A stretch of 64,000 nucleotides of DNA from the NCBI RefSeq assembly GCF_900177415.1, contig NZ_FXAF01000006.1, forward strand, positions 1,264,001 to 1,328,000. Direction: 5' to 3'. This stretch comes from Xaviernesmea oryzae. GTDB lineage: Bacteria > Pseudomonadota > Alphaproteobacteria > Rhizobiales > Rhizobiaceae. The notes under the pieces were generated by a model. The model ran no database searches, was not told the origin of the DNA, and worked only from the letters and a program-made list of their open reading frames with translations. Positions 1-9,241 of this stretch are shown in pieces. The translations under genes and the position numbers were made by a program. Positions within the stretch are counted from its first letter, which is position 1, and each line of letters begins with the position of its first letter.

Positions 1-1
1 A

Positions 2-130
2 GTGGACGGCCAGAAGATTTCCGCTCAACTTCGCGAGCGTCTTTTCATCAAGACGGGCGACGTATTGAACCTCACGCTCGTACCTGCCAACGGCCATCTC
101 TTCGACGCCGCCACCGGCGTGCGGCTCTAA
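2..130 (+). CDS. C-terminal end of a sugar ABC transporter ATP-binding protein (partial)
   Basis: Only the last 42 codons are inside the window; the gene starts upstream. The translation carries a GDVLNL stretch and ends LFDAATGVRL, which is typical of the C-terminal TOBE region of UgpC/MalK-type ATPases that energise sugar uptake at the inner membrane. The stop lies 15 bases before the uxuA start on the same strand, so the two are probably co-transcribed, consistent with coupled uptake and breakdown of a sugar acid. The ATPase motifs themselves are not visible. The family call rests on the tail sequence and the context, so a different UgpC-type substrate is possible. Confidence 0.7.
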   Translation: MDGQKISAQLRERLFIKTGDVLNLTLVPANGHLFDAATGVRL

Positions 131-145
131 CAAGGTAAGACGATA

Positions 146-1321
146 ATGGAACAGACCTGGCGCTGGTTCGGACCGGACGACACGGTAACGCTTTCCCATG
201 TGAAGCAGGCGGGCGCCACCGGCATCGTCAGCGCGCTTCACCATCTGAACGACGGCCGCGCCTGGCCGGACGACGAGATATCGAAACGCAAGGCGATCAT
301 CGAGGAGGCGGGGCTCACCTGGTCGGTGGTGGAAAGCATCATCGTCCACGAAGACATCAAGACCCGCACCGGCCGTTATCGCGAGCTGATCGAGAACTAC
401 AAGGCTTCGATCCGCGCGGTCGCCAGGGCCGGCGTCAGGACGGTCTGCTACAATTTCATGGCGATCACCGACTGGACCCGCACCGATCTCGAATACCACA
501 TGCCGCACGGCGGCACGGCACTGCGCTTCGATATCGTCGAGTTCTGCGCCTATGACGTCTTCATCCTGAAGCGCCCCGGTGCGGAGGGGGGCCATCCGGC
601 CGGCCGGATCGAGAAGGCGGCCGCGTGGCTGAAGGCGGCGAACGAAGGCGATCTCGCCCGGCTGGAACGCAATCTCATCGAATGGGTGCCGGCGCGCGAA
701 TTCGTCTACGACCGGCAGAGCCTCAACCGTATGCTGGATATCTATAGGGAGCTTTCCGAGGACGGTTTTCGCGAAAACCTTTTCGCCTTCCTCAAGGAGA
801 TCATTCCCGTCGCGGAAGAGGCGGGCGTGAGGATGGCGATCCACCCGGACGATCCGCCGTTCCCGCTCTTCGGCCTGCCGCGCGTTGTCTGCAAGGCGTC
901 GGATGCCCGCGCGCTGCTCGCCGCGGTGAGGTCGCCGTCGAACGGCATCACGCTCTGCACCGGTTCTTATGGCGCGAACCCGGAAAACGATCTCGTCGCC
1001 ATGGCGAAGGAATTCGCGCCAGATATCCATTTCGCGCATCTGCGCAACGTCACCAAGGAAGGCGACGGCTCCTTCCACGAGGCGGAGCATCTGGAGGGCG
1101 ACACCGATATGGTGCGGGTCGTGATGGCGCTGATGGCGGAAGAGAAGCGCCGCAAGGCCGAGGGCAGGGCGGACTGGCGGATCCCCATGCGGCCCGACCA
1201 CGGCCATGCGATCGTCGACGACATAGGCAAGAAGGTCAATCCCGGCTATTCCTGCATCGGCCGCCTGAAAGGCCTGGCGGAACTGCGCGGCATCATGCAC
1301 ACGCTGGAAGTGCTGGGGTGA
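146..1321 (+). CDS. uxuA: Mannonate dehydratase UxuA
   Basis: This 391-residue protein matches the usual UxuA length. UxuA removes water from D-mannonate to give 2-keto-3-deoxygluconate, the shared step of glucuronate and fructuronate catabolism, in the cytoplasm. Seen in the sequence are the N-terminal [12 protein letters not shown] block, an HPDDPPFP segment near residue 230 and the C-terminal MRPDHGHAI block near residue 350, all typical of the TIM-barrel, metal-dependent family. It follows the end of a sugar ABC ATPase by 15 bases and precedes a Gfo/Idh/MocA oxidoreductase, which suggests a hexuronate utilisation operon. The ATG at 146 is the only start that leaves the conserved N terminus intact. 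Confidence 0.95.
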   Translation: MEQTWRWFGPDDTVTLSHVKQAGATGIVSALHHLNDGRAWPDDEISKRKAIIEEAGLTWSVVESIIVHEDIKTRTGRYRELIENYKASIRAVARAGVRTVCYNFMAITDWTRTDLEYHMPHGGTALRFDIVEFCAYDVFILKRPGAEGGHPAGRIEKAAAWLKAANEGDLARLERNLIEWVPAREFVYDRQSLNRMLDIYRELSEDGFRENLFAFLKEIIPVAEEAGVRMAIHPDDPPFPLFGLPRVVCKASDARALLAAVRSPSNGITLCTGSYGANPENDLVAMAKEFAPDIHFAHLRNVTKEGDGSFHEAEHLEGDTDMVRVVMALMAEEKRRKAEGRADWRIPMRPDHGHAIVDDIGKKVNPGYSCIGRLKGLAELRGIMHTLEVLG

Positions 1322-1347
1322 GGAAATGCGGGGAGGGGTAAGGATAA

Positions 1348-1468
1348 GCCCCCTCATCCGACCCTTCGGGCCACCTTCTCCCCGCTGGGGAGAAGGAAAA
1401 ACGGCGACGTCGCGGCATATCCCCTTCTCCCCAGCGGGGAGAAGGTGCCGGCAGGCGGATGAGGGGGC
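1348..1468. repeat. Palindromic intergenic repeat, family 2, outward pair
   Basis: Two units lie in inverted orientation. Each carries a CCCCCTCATC end, a variable short hairpin and a near-perfect CCTTCTCCCC/GGGGAGAAGG hairpin. In this copy the GAGGGGG ends point outward and the two CCTTCTCC stems face each other across about 25 bases. The element fills most of the gap between uxuA and the oxidoreductase. A second copy with the opposite arrangement is at 35505-35644. It resembles the short mosaic or REP-like elements common between genes in rhizobia. A transcript through it would fold strongly and could affect downstream expression. Confidence 0.85.
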
Positions 1469-1512
1469 CGCGAGACAAACGATATTTTTGTAAGCGGATT
1501 GGAGAGGATCGA

Positions 1513-2514
1513 ATGGCGAAATTGAAAGTGGCGATGATCGGGCTCGGCATGGCGTCGGGTCATCATGCCCGCGCCCTTCTGGACCTGTCGGACCGGATCG
1601 AATGCGTGGCGGCTTATAGCCAGACGGCGGCCCGGCGCGATGCCTTTGCCGGACAATATCCCATTCCGGTCAGCGGCGATCTCGACGCCATCTTCGCGGA
1701 CGAGGCGATCGGGGCGGTGCTGATCCTCACGCCGCCGAGCAGCCATCTGGAGCTCGTCCGGCGGGCCGCTGCGGCGAAGAAGCATATCCTGCTCGAAAAG
1801 CCGCTGGATATCTCCTTCGAGCGCTCCGAGGCGATCGTCCGCGCGGCGAAGGAAGCGGGCGTGCTGCTCGGCATGGTGCTGCAGAACCGGTTCCGTGCGG
1901 CTGCCCTGAAGCTCGACGAGATCGTCAAGTCCGGCCGCCTCGGGCAACTGGTGGAAGCGTCGGCCGCGATCCGCAACTGGCGGCCCCAGAGCTATTACGA
2001 TGTCGAAGGGCGGGGCACGCGGGCGCGCGACGGCGGCGGCGTGCTCCTGACCCAGGGCATCCATACGATCGACCTGCTCCTGAGCCATGCGGGCACGCCG
2101 AAGGATGTCTCTTCCTTCGTCCGCACCAGCCCGATCCACACGATGGAGACAGAAGACCTCGTCACCGCCGCCTTCTGCTTCGAGAACGGTGCGATCGGCA
2201 CGCTGAACGCCACGACCTGCGCCTATCCCGGCCTGCCGGAACGTATCGAGCTGATCGGCACCAAGGGCACGGCGGTTTTCACGGGCGACAGGCTCGACGC
2301 CGCCTTCATGGACGGCACGAGCGTTACGGAAGGCGGAGAGAGGTCAGGCAGCGGGTCAGGCGCCAATCCCATGGCCTTCGGCCACGAGATGCACCGCGCG
2401 CTCATCGAAAATTTCGCGGACGCTGTCCGGGACGGCACGCCGCTCCGCGTCACCGGCGACGATGCGCTGAACGCGCACCGTTTCATCGAGGCGATCCTGG
2501 CAGGCGGCAGATAA
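1513..2514 (+). CDS. Gfo/Idh/MocA family NAD(P)-dependent oxidoreductase
   Basis: This is a 333-residue oxidoreductase. The N-terminal Rossmann fold is visible as KVAMIGLGMASGHHA, and the family's EKPL motif lies near residue 95 (LLEKPLDIS). The remainder fits the C-terminal alpha/beta dimerisation domain. Members oxidise or reduce sugars and sugar acids with NAD(P). I chose the ATG at 1513 because the Rossmann motif begins directly after it and a GGAGAGG ribosome-binding site lies about 6 bases upstream; a longer reading frame from 1459 would run into the palindromic repeat. Its place after uxuA suggests a hexuronate or related substrate, but the exact substrate cannot be read from the sequence. 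Confidence 0.88.
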   Translation: MAKLKVAMIGLGMASGHHARALLDLSDRIECVAAYSQTAARRDAFAGQYPIPVSGDLDAIFADEAIGAVLILTPPSSHLELVRRAAAAKKHILLEKPLDISFERSEAIVRAAKEAGVLLGMVLQNRFRAAALKLDEIVKSGRLGQLVEASAAIRNWRPQSYYDVEGRGTRARDGGGVLLTQGIHTIDLLLSHAGTPKDVSSFVRTSPIHTMETEDLVTAAFCFENGAIGTLNATTCAYPGLPERIELIGTKGTAVFTGDRLDAAFMDGTSVTEGGERSGSGSGANPMAFGHEMHRALIENFADAVRDGTPLRVTGDDALNAHRFIEAILAGGR

Positions 2515-2517
2515 AGC

Positions 2518-3618
2518 TCAGCAGATCACCGTCTCGGAAATCTTGATGCCGAACCCTTCGAGGCCGACGTAGTGACGCTCGCTGCGGGTGAGCAGCTTGA
2601 TCGATGTGACGCCGAGATCCTTCAATATCTGCGCGCCGAGGCCGATTTCCAGCCATTCGCTTTCGCGCGCCTGGGCTTCGGCATGCGCTTCCTGATCCTG
2701 GCGCAGCTTGCGTCCGTGGTCCTTCTGGCCGACGCCGACCGAGCCCTCGCGCAGGTAGATGATGACGCCGCGGCCTTCCTCCTCGATCTTCGCCATGTAG
2801 CGGTCGAGGGGCCGGTAGGCGCCGAAGACGTCGCGGGTGACGTTTTCGAGATGCAGGCGGACGGGGATGTCGACGCCGTCGCGGATATCGCCGAAGATCA
2901 CCGCCACATGCTGCATCGGGTCCCAGGGCAGCGAATAGGCATGCGCCTTCGCCTTGCCGTGCGGCGTTTCCACGTCGAAGCTCGACTGCAGCTCGATCAG
3001 GGTTTCCTTGCGCTGGCGATAGGCGATGAGATCGGCGACGGAAACCTGCTTCAGCCCGTTCTTCACCGCGAAATCGGCGACCTGCTGGCCGCGCATCACG
3101 CTGCCGTCGTCGTTGACGAGCTCGCAGATCACGCCGACCGGCGGGAGATTGGCGAGCCGGCAGAGATCGACGGCCGCTTCCGTATGGCCCGAACGCATCA
3201 GCACGCCGCCTTCGCGGGCGATCAGCGGGAAGATGTGCCCCGGGCGGACGAAGTCGCTCGGGCCGACATTCGGGTTGGCGAGGTTGCGGACGGTCAGCGT
3301 CCGGTCTTCGGCGGAAATGCCGGTCGTGGTGCCGTGCTTGAAATCGACCGTCACCGTGAAGGCGGTGGTGTGGGCGCTGTCGTTCTCGGCCACCATGGCG
3401 TTGAGGTTCAGCCGCTTGGCTTCCTCGCGCGGCATGGGCGCGCAGACGATGCCGGACGTGTGCCGGACGATGAAGGCCATCTTGTCGGGCGTGCAATGCA
3501 CGGCGGCGACGATCAGGTCGCCTTCGTTCTCGCGATCGTCGTCATCGGTGACGACGACGATTTCGCCGGCTTCGAAAGCGCGGATAGCATCGACGACACG
3601 CTTCTGGTCATAGCCCAT
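2518..3618 (-). CDS. ribB: 3,4-dihydroxy-2-butanone 4-phosphate synthase with degenerate GTP cyclohydrolase II-like domain
   Basis: This 366-residue protein has a RibBA layout. Residues 1 to about 205 are the DHBP synthase domain, which converts ribulose 5-phosphate to the four-carbon riboflavin precursor; the acidic DDDDRENEGDL loop and RSGHTEAAVDL are present. Residues of about 210-366 resemble GTP cyclohydrolase II. Where RibA carries its zinc-binding cysteines (a C-x10-C-x-C pattern in active enzymes), this protein reads ENVTRDVFGAYRPLDR with no cysteine, so the second activity is probably lost. A separate ribA would then be needed elsewhere. Its start is 11 bases from the aroC stop on the same strand, so the two are probably co-transcribed. 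Confidence 0.92.
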   Translation of the reverse strand: MGYDQKRVVDAIRAFEAGEIVVVTDDDDRENEGDLIVAAVHCTPDKMAFIVRHTSGIVCAPMPREEAKRLNLNAMVAENDSAHTTAFTVTVDFKHGTTTGISAEDRTLTVRNLANPNVGPSDFVRPGHIFPLIAREGGVLMRSGHTEAAVDLCRLANLPPVGVICELVNDDGSVMRGQQVADFAVKNGLKQVSVADLIAYRQRKETLIELQSSFDVETPHGKAKAHAYSLPWDPMQHVAVIFGDIRDGVDIPVRLHLENVTRDVFGAYRPLDRYMAKIEEEGRGVIIYLREGSVGVGQKDHGRKLRQDQEAHAEAQARESEWLEIGLGAQILKDLGVTSIKLLTRSERHYVGLEGFGIKISETVIC

Positions 3619-3629
3619 GGATCAGGTTC

Positions 3630-4727
3630 CTAGAGAGTTCGCCCGGTTTGTGCCCGGTGGCGCAGATAGTGATCGGCAACCGCGCAGGCAACCATCGCCT
3701 CGCCGATCGGCACGGCGCGGATGCCGACGCAGGGGTCGTGGCGTCCCTTGGTGCGCACCTCGACATTGTTGCCGTCGGCATCGATCGAGTGTCGTTCGGA
3801 GAGGATGGAGGAGGTCGGCTTGATCGCGAAACGGGCGACCACGGCCTCCCCGGTCGAGATGCCGCCGAGGATGCCGCCCGCGTGATTGGAGAGGAAGATC
3901 GGCTTGCCCTCGTTGCCCATGCGCATCTCGTCGGCATTCTCCTCGCCGGAAAGTTCCGCGGCGGCAAAGCCGTCGCCGATCTCGACGCCCTTCACGGCGT
4001 TGATCGACATCAGGAGCCCGGCGATATCCTGGTCGAGCTTGCCGTAGATCGGCGCTCCGAGGCCCGCCGGCACGCCCTCGGCCACCACTTCCACCACCGC
4101 GCCGATCGAGGAGCCGGCCTTGCGGATCGAATCCAGATACTCTTCCCAGACCGGCACGATCGCAGCATCCGGCGAGAAGAACGGGTTCTGGCCGACCTGT
4201 TCCCAGTCCCAGTTGTCCCGGTTGATCCTGTGCTTGCCGATCTGGATCAGCGCAGCGCGGACGTTGAGGCCCGGCACGACCTTGCGGGCGAGCGCACCTG
4301 CCGCCACGCGCGCCGCCGTCTCGCGGGCGGACGAACGGCCGCCGCCGCGATAGTCGCGGATGCCGTATTTCACGTCATAGGTATAGTCCGCATGGCCGGG
4401 GCGGTAGCGGCGGGCGATCTCGCCGTAATCCTTGGAGCGCTGGTCGGTATTCTCGATCAGCATGGAGATCGGCGTCCCGGTCGAGATCATCGTCTCGCCG
4501 TCCTCGTCCATCATCACGCCGGAGAGAACCTTGACGACGTCGTCTTCGCGGCGCTGCGTCACGAAACGCGACTGGCCGGGCTTGCGCTTGTCCATCCAGG
4601 CCTGGATTTCCGCTTGGGTGAAGCGGATGCCGGGCGGGCAGCCGTCGACCACGCAGCCAAGCGCCGGACCGTGGCTTTCGCCCCAGGTGGTGACGCGGAA
4701 CAGGTGACCGAACGTATTATGCGACAT
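3630..4727 (-). CDS. aroC: Chorismate synthase
   Basis: This is a 365-residue chorismate synthase, the usual length. It catalyses the last shikimate-pathway step, turning 5-enolpyruvylshikimate 3-phosphate into chorismate with reduced FMN as cofactor, in the cytoplasm. Seen are the N-terminal signature [15 protein letters not shown], the [11 protein letters not shown] segment near residue 105 and [15 protein letters not shown] near residue 130. The ATG at 4727 is fixed by the conserved N terminus. It has no recognisable ribosome-binding site, and a terminator-like hairpin with a U-tract ends about 6 bases before it. ribB follows 11 bases downstream. Confidence 0.97.
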   Translation of the reverse strand: MSHNTFGHLFRVTTWGESHGPALGCVVDGCPPGIRFTQAEIQAWMDKRKPGQSRFVTQRREDDVVKVLSGVMMDEDGETMISTGTPISMLIENTDQRSKDYGEIARRYRPGHADYTYDVKYGIRDYRGGGRSSARETAARVAAGALARKVVPGLNVRAALIQIGKHRINRDNWDWEQVGQNPFFSPDAAIVPVWEEYLDSIRKAGSSIGAVVEVVAEGVPAGLGAPIYGKLDQDIAGLLMSINAVKGVEIGDGFAAAELSGEENADEMRMGNEGKPIFLSNHAGGILGGISTGEAVVARFAIKPTSSILSERHSIDADGNNVEVRTKGRHDPCVGIRAVPIGEAMVACAVADHYLRHRAQTGRTL

Positions 4728-4733
4728 GGCAGT

Positions 4734-4758
4734 AAAAAACCGGCTGTGGCGAAGCCGG
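4734..4758 (-). terminator. Terminator-like hairpin with U-tract just upstream of aroC
   Basis: Read leftward, CCGGCT and AGCCGG form a 6-bp stem around a 7-base loop, followed directly by six U residues. That is the shape of an intrinsic terminator for the leftward GGDEF-EAL gene whose stop is at 4863. It ends about 6 bases before the aroC ATG, so it also occupies the aroC translation-start region. The stem is short, so efficiency is uncertain. Confidence 0.6.
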
Positions 4759-4862
4759 CCTCCTGCCAGCTCCTGACGCGGTTGTCATATGGAAAAGGTC
4801 GCCGGGCGACAAGCTTTTCTTGCGCAAACGGGTACGCCCGCGGGCGAAAGGCTGGACGGCCC

Positions 4863-7800
4863 TTATGCCGCCGCCTTCCGCCAGCCGACGCGTGCGGCCT
4901 CGGTGAAATCCTTGAAGGAGAGCGGCCGGGAGAAGGCGTAGCCCTGCAGGAGGTCGCAGCCGAGTTCGCGCAGCAGGCTGGCATGCTGCATCGTCTCGAC
5001 GCCTTCCGCGACGGTCTCGACGCCGAGCGACCGGGCGATGTCGATGATCGAGCGGACGAGCGCGCGCTCCTGCGGCGAGTTGACGATCGGCATGACGAGC
5101 TGACGATCGATCTTCAGCCGCTTCGGCTTCAGCTTCAGAAGGCTGACGATCGAGGTATGGCCGGTGCCGAAATCGTCGATCTCGATATCGATGCCGAGCT
5201 CCTTGATGCGTTCGAGGTTTCCGGCCGCCGCGGCCTCGCTCTCGTCGAGGAAGATCGATTCCACCAGTTCGAACGAGATTTCGCCGGGCGCGATCTGCAG
5301 GGTCTTCAGCGTATCGATCAGCGTCTCGTCATGCAGCCGCTTCGAGGAGACGTTGACGGAGACCTTCGGAATTCTCATGCCGAGCGCGGCCCAGCGCAGC
5401 TTGTCTTTCATCACGGTTTCGAGCACGATCTGGTCGAGCGCGGCCGAGACGTTCAGGTCCTCGGCGATCTTCAGGAACCGGTGGGGGGCAAGCACCCCGT
5501 GATGCGGATGGTTCCACCGGATCAGCGCCTCGACGCCGGTGAACTCGCTGGTGCGGGCGCAGAATTGCGGCTGGTACCAGGTCGTGAATTCGCTGTTGTC
5601 GATGCCGGCGAGGACCTCGTCGGCGGTTCGCTTCTGGCTGACGATCTCGGCCTGCAGGTTCTGCGTGAAGAATTCGTACCGGTTGCGGCCCATGCCTTTC
5701 GCCCGGTAGAGCGCGATGTCGGCATTGACCAGCATGCGGCGGGCGTCCACGTTCAGGCCGCTCGCCTGGGCGATCCCGATCGAGACGCCGCAACGGCACG
5801 AAAAGCCTTCGAAATCGATCGGGTGGTGGAATTCCGCGATGATCCTTTGGGCAAGCTGCGCCATCTGTTCGGCGCTGGCATTGCCGGCCGCGAGGATGAC
5901 GAATTCGTCGCCCCCGATGCGTGCGACGATGTCCGTGCTGCGCACGTTGCGCGACAGGATGCGCGAGGCATGCACCAGCATGGCATCGCCCGCCGCGTGC
6001 CCGAGCGTATCGTTGATCTGCTTGAAGCGGTCGAGATCGAGATGCAGGATCGAGAACTTCTGCCGCTCGTTCCGGCTGGAGCGCGACAGCCGGTCGAGTT
6101 CCATGTCGAGCTTGCGGCGGTTGGCGAGCAGCGTCAGCGGGTCGTGCAGCGCATTGTGTTCGATCCGGCTCTTGGCGAGCTCGAGTTCGGCATTCTTGGC
6201 GTCGGCCTCGTTCTTGGCTGCCTGGAGCTGCTGGGTGAGGATCGCGTCCTGGGTGATGTCGAAGGCGATGCCCACCACCTTCTTGGTTCCGTCGCGGGTC
6301 GTATGCAGCTTGCCGATCGAACGGATATAGCGGATCGATCCGTCCGGCTGCGGAACGCGCGCGACGAGCGGGTCCGGCCGGAAGCTGTCGTTGAAGTGAT
6401 AGGAGGTCTGCTTCGCGAGAGACCGGTCGTCGGGATGGATGAGGTCGATCCACTGTTCGGCCCGGACGATGCCGTCGGTGAACGGAAGGCCGTGCAGCTG
6501 GCACATGCGCCGGTCCCAAATCTCGATATGGGTGACCGGGTTGGATTCCCATATGCCGCAATTGGAGGAGGCGAGAGCCAGGTCGAGTTTGGTCGAGAGC
6601 TCTTCCAGCTCCTGTTCGCGGTTCGACAGCTCGTCGAGAGCGAGTTCTAGCTCGGCATTCTTGATGTCTGCGTTCTCCTTGGCATTCCGGAGCGTCTGCG
6701 TCATCACCATGTCCGCCGTCACGTCCCAGACGATGCCGGTCGTGCGATGGCTGCCGTCGGCATTGCGGTAGCTCGCGCCGGCCGACCTCAGATAGCGCAC
6801 GGCTCCGTCCGGAAGCCGAACGCGATAGACCTCGCTGCAAGCCGTATTGCTGCAGGTGCAGTTGAAGAAATGCGTCTCGGCCGCGGGCCTGTCCTCCGGA
6901 TGGATCGAGTTCAGCCAGTCGTCGAGGCGGTTGCCCTCGCTGTCGGCGGCCTTGCCGTGCAGCCCGGCGGCCCGCTTGTCCCAGAAGAGATTGCCGCTAT
7001 CGCCGGTCACCTCCCAGATGCCGATGTTGGAAGCCTCCATAGCGAGGTTGAAGCGCTGCGACAGATCGATGAGGTTGAGTTCGCGCGCCTTCAGCGCCGC
7101 GATATTGCGGTTGCGCTCGCTGATCAGCGAGGTCGCGACGAAGATCGGCATGATGACCGCGAGCGCGGCAAACGCGATCGACAGGCGGAAACGCAACTGG
7201 TTCGGCGGCACCACATCCCAGCCGGATCGCGGGGCGGCGAGCAGGGTCCAGTTGGCGCCGCTGACCGGCACGGTCCATTTCAGGGGAGACTGGTCCTCGA
7301 TCGAATCGTCGCCGTAGAAGGCGAAATATTCCGGCTTGTCGGCGTCGCGCAGGACCACGTTCAGCCAGTCGAGATTGATGAGGCTCTGCGCCGTTGCCGT
7401 ATTCGGCGAGAAAGTGACGCCGGAGGCTTCCATGAGCCCGGTTTCATCGATGAGGAGGGCGATCGCACCCCAGAGGGCTGCGCCGTCGCCTTCCTTCGGC
7501 ACCGGCATGACCAGCGTCAGGTGGCCCTCCTGGGAGCCGCTCAGCAGGGATGCCCGATTGCGGCCGCTGACCGATTTCAGGTCGCTTGCGAGGCGGGCGG
7601 GATCGATATCGGCGTCCGTCCCCGACGCGGCTGCTGGGGCTTCGCGTGTTATGATCCGGGCGAGGTCGAAGTCCGGCGCGATCGCAACGGCGGAAAAATG
7701 TGGTCCGTATCGGAATTCCTTGTCGACGAAACGCTTGAAATCGTCCGGCGATCTTCTTGCGTCTTCCGTCAGGGTGTGGACAAGGCGGTCGGCGACCGCG

Positions 7801-8021
7801 GCATCGGCCTCGATGCGTGAGACGAGCCGCCGCGCCAGCAATCCCACCGTTCTTTCCGTCGTCACCCGCAGTTCGCGGCGATAGTCATTGGTGTTGTGCC
7901 GGTCGAGGAGCACGCCGATGCTGATCACCGCCAGCGCGATGGCGGATGCGATCGCCGTGGGCGCCTTGGGGTTCCGGAAAAGGCGAAGAGATTTTGAAGC
8001 GGGCGGAAGCCAGAATTTCAA
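4863..8021 (-). CDS. Membrane-bound CHASE-PAS-PAS-GGDEF-EAL cyclic-di-GMP enzyme
   Basis: This 1052-residue protein has a membrane helix at about residues 23-42, a periplasmic CHASE-like sensor region, a second helix near 280-305 (FAALAVIMPIFVATSL), two PAS domains at roughly 330-440 and 475-590, a GGDEF domain and a C-terminal EAL domain. The cyclase motif is intact (ARIGGDEFVIL, near 703). The phosphodiesterase motifs are also present: EALIRW near 831, DDFGTG near 948 and ETVAEGVET near the end. Both making and breaking of cyclic-di-GMP are therefore possible; the net activity cannot be predicted. It is transcribed alone and is divergent from the DUF1344 gene. Confidence 0.93.
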   Translation of the reverse strand: MKFWLPPASKSLRLFRNPKAPTAIASAIALAVISIGVLLDRHNTNDYRRELRVTTERTVGLLARRLVSRIEADAAVADRLVHTLTEDARRSPDDFKRFVDKEFRYGPHFSAVAIAPDFDLARIITREAPAAASGTDADIDPARLASDLKSVSGRNRASLLSGSQEGHLTLVMPVPKEGDGAALWGAIALLIDETGLMEASGVTFSPNTATAQSLINLDWLNVVLRDADKPEYFAFYGDDSIEDQSPLKWTVPVSGANWTLLAAPRSGWDVVPPNQLRFRLSIAFAALAVIMPIFVATSLISERNRNIAALKARELNLIDLSQRFNLAMEASNIGIWEVTGDSGNLFWDKRAAGLHGKAADSEGNRLDDWLNSIHPEDRPAAETHFFNCTCSNTACSEVYRVRLPDGAVRYLRSAGASYRNADGSHRTTGIVWDVTADMVMTQTLRNAKENADIKNAELELALDELSNREQELEELSTKLDLALASSNCGIWESNPVTHIEIWDRRMCQLHGLPFTDGIVRAEQWIDLIHPDDRSLAKQTSYHFNDSFRPDPLVARVPQPDGSIRYIRSIGKLHTTRDGTKKVVGIAFDITQDAILTQQLQAAKNEADAKNAELELAKSRIEHNALHDPLTLLANRRKLDMELDRLSRSSRNERQKFSILHLDLDRFKQINDTLGHAAGDAMLVHASRILSRNVRSTDIVARIGGDEFVILAAGNASAEQMAQLAQRIIAEFHHPIDFEGFSCRCGVSIGIAQASGLNVDARRMLVNADIALYRAKGMGRNRYEFFTQNLQAEIVSQKRTADEVLAGIDNSEFTTWYQPQFCARTSEFTGVEALIRWNHPHHGVLAPHRFLKIAEDLNVSAALDQIVLETVMKDKLRWAALGMRIPKVSVNVSSKRLHDETLIDTLKTLQIAPGEISFELVESIFLDESEAAAAGNLERIKELGIDIEIDDFGTGHTSIVSLLKLKPKRLKIDRQLVMPIVNSPQERALVRSIIDIARSLGVETVAEGVETMQHASLLRELGCDLLQGYAFSRPLSFKDFTEAARVGWRKAAA

Positions 8022-8321
8022 TCGCGCAAACCTTTTCGTTAACCTCTATGACGTCGGAAAAAAGCCTATTGGACGGGGGTTAATTTCCGATTGCACTGCA
8101 GCCGGTAAATTTGATAGCCATTTGTTGTGCGGAAATACTTGGCAAGGTTTGGCGAAATCGGCCACTGCAACCGGAGGGTGGCGCTAGGCTGTTGAAAAGC
8201 GTTAATAATCTGGCCTTCACTTATACTCAAAATGTCATGGTCACGGGCGATTTTCGCCACAATCTGAGGGCTATCTGTGCAACGAAACGAGACAACACCG
8301 ATCTCACCGAAGGCCCCGACC
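8022..8321. other. Divergent intergenic region
   Basis: These 300 bases separate the leftward GGDEF-EAL gene from the rightward DUF1344 gene and presumably hold both promoters. The stretch is more AT-rich than the neighbouring genes. I see no RNA gene, repeat or recognisable operator in it. Confidence 0.4.
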
Positions 8322-8582
8322 ATGCGTATCCTGATCGCAGCTCTCCTCGCCACGGCCAGCATCTTTTCGCCTCTCAACAGCTGGGCGCAAAGTGCCGACG
8401 TGGAGGCTACGATCAAGTCCGTGGACGTGAAGTCGCTCAGCCTGACGCTCGACGACGGAAAGATCTACAAGGTGCCCGAAGAATTCAACTTCGAAGGGCT
8501 GAAAGCCGGCGTCAAGGTGCTGGTCTTCTACACCGTCGTGGATGGCAGCCGCGTGGTGGATGATCTCGAAATCGTCCAGTAG
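8322..8582 (+). CDS. DUF1344 family small exported protein
   Basis: This is an 86-residue protein. Residues 1 to about 22 form a Sec signal peptide (MRILIAALLATASIF, cleavage near WAQS). The mature part (ADVEATIKSVDVKSLSLTLDDGKIY) has the alternating pattern of a small beta-barrel domain, as in DUF1344 proteins of rhizobia. I chose the ATG at 8322 over an in-frame ATG at 8277 because the signal peptide starts there. Its function is unknown; it is predicted to be periplasmic. It stands alone between two leftward genes. Confidence 0.8.
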   Translation: MRILIAALLATASIFSPLNSWAQSADVEATIKSVDVKSLSLTLDDGKIYKVPEEFNFEGLKAGVKVLVFYTVVDGSRVVDDLEIVQ

Positions 8583-8628
8583 TTCCGAAGAATTAGCAAA
8601 GTATAATTTAGAGTATATACGGCGTGGC

Positions 8629-9216
8629 CTAGAGCCACTCCATCCGGCCGTGGTCCGTCTCGATCCTGAGGATCCGGTCTTGCGGGGTGGGGGCCGTCGC
8701 CGCTTCGTCTTCGGGAAGGTCGCCGATCAGCCGGAAGAGCGAGCGGATCACTCCGCCATGGCTGATGCAGACCGTCGGTCCGTCGACGGATTGCAGCCAT
8801 GCGCCGATCCGCCAGCAGAGTATCTCATAGCTTTCGGCGCTCGCGCCGGGCGGGATGAAGCTCCACTTTTCCTCCGCCCGGGCGGTGAGCCTGTCCGGCG
8901 ATATGCGGGCGATCTCCTCGAGCGTGTGGCCTTCCCAGTCGCCGAAGGAGAGTTCCTTCAGCCGGTCATCGATACCGTAGTCATGGGGATCGAGACCCAT
9001 GGCGGCGCGCAGCCGCTCCATGGTTTCGCGGGTTCGCGACAGGGGGCTGGCGATGAACGAGAAATCCCCGGCCGTGCCGATCATGCCGCGCAGCCGCTCG
9101 CCGTTGCGGCTGGCCTGTGCCCGGCCGAGCGCATTGAGCGGAATATCCTGCTGGCCCTGGAGCCGTCCCTCGGCGTTCCAGTCCGTCTGCCCGTGGCGGA
9201 TCATGTAGAGGAGCAA
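8629..9216 (-). CDS. Histidine phosphatase family protein (phosphoglycerate mutase-like)
   Basis: This 195-residue protein has the catalytic RHG motif at residues 7-9 (MIRHGQTDWN). It also has the family's SPLSRTRETMERL segment near residue 60 and a second histidine in CISHGGVIRS near residue 160. Such enzymes pass a phosphate through the first histidine; substrates range from sugar phosphates to nucleotides and cannot be told from sequence. It lies 25 bases downstream of fabI on the same strand, so it may be co-transcribed with it. Phosphoglycerate mutase activity itself is only one of several possibilities. Confidence 0.9.
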   Translation of the reverse strand: MLLYMIRHGQTDWNAEGRLQGQQDIPLNALGRAQASRNGERLRGMIGTAGDFSFIASPLSRTRETMERLRAAMGLDPHDYGIDDRLKELSFGDWEGHTLEEIARISPDRLTARAEEKWSFIPPGASAESYEILCWRIGAWLQSVDGPTVCISHGGVIRSLFRLIGDLPEDEAATAPTPQDRILRIETDHGRMEWL

Positions 9217-9241
9217 GGCAGACGTTCCTGGAAGCTGGCCA

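Noticed and set aside
3619-3629. An FMN riboswitch in front of ribB
   Set aside because: Only 11 bases separate it from the aroC stop, so there is no room for the structure.
3648-6650. A 1000-residue open frame on the plus strand
   Set aside because: It lies opposite aroC and the GGDEF-EAL gene, whose motifs are clear. High GC content gives long antisense frames, and this translation has no recognisable domain.
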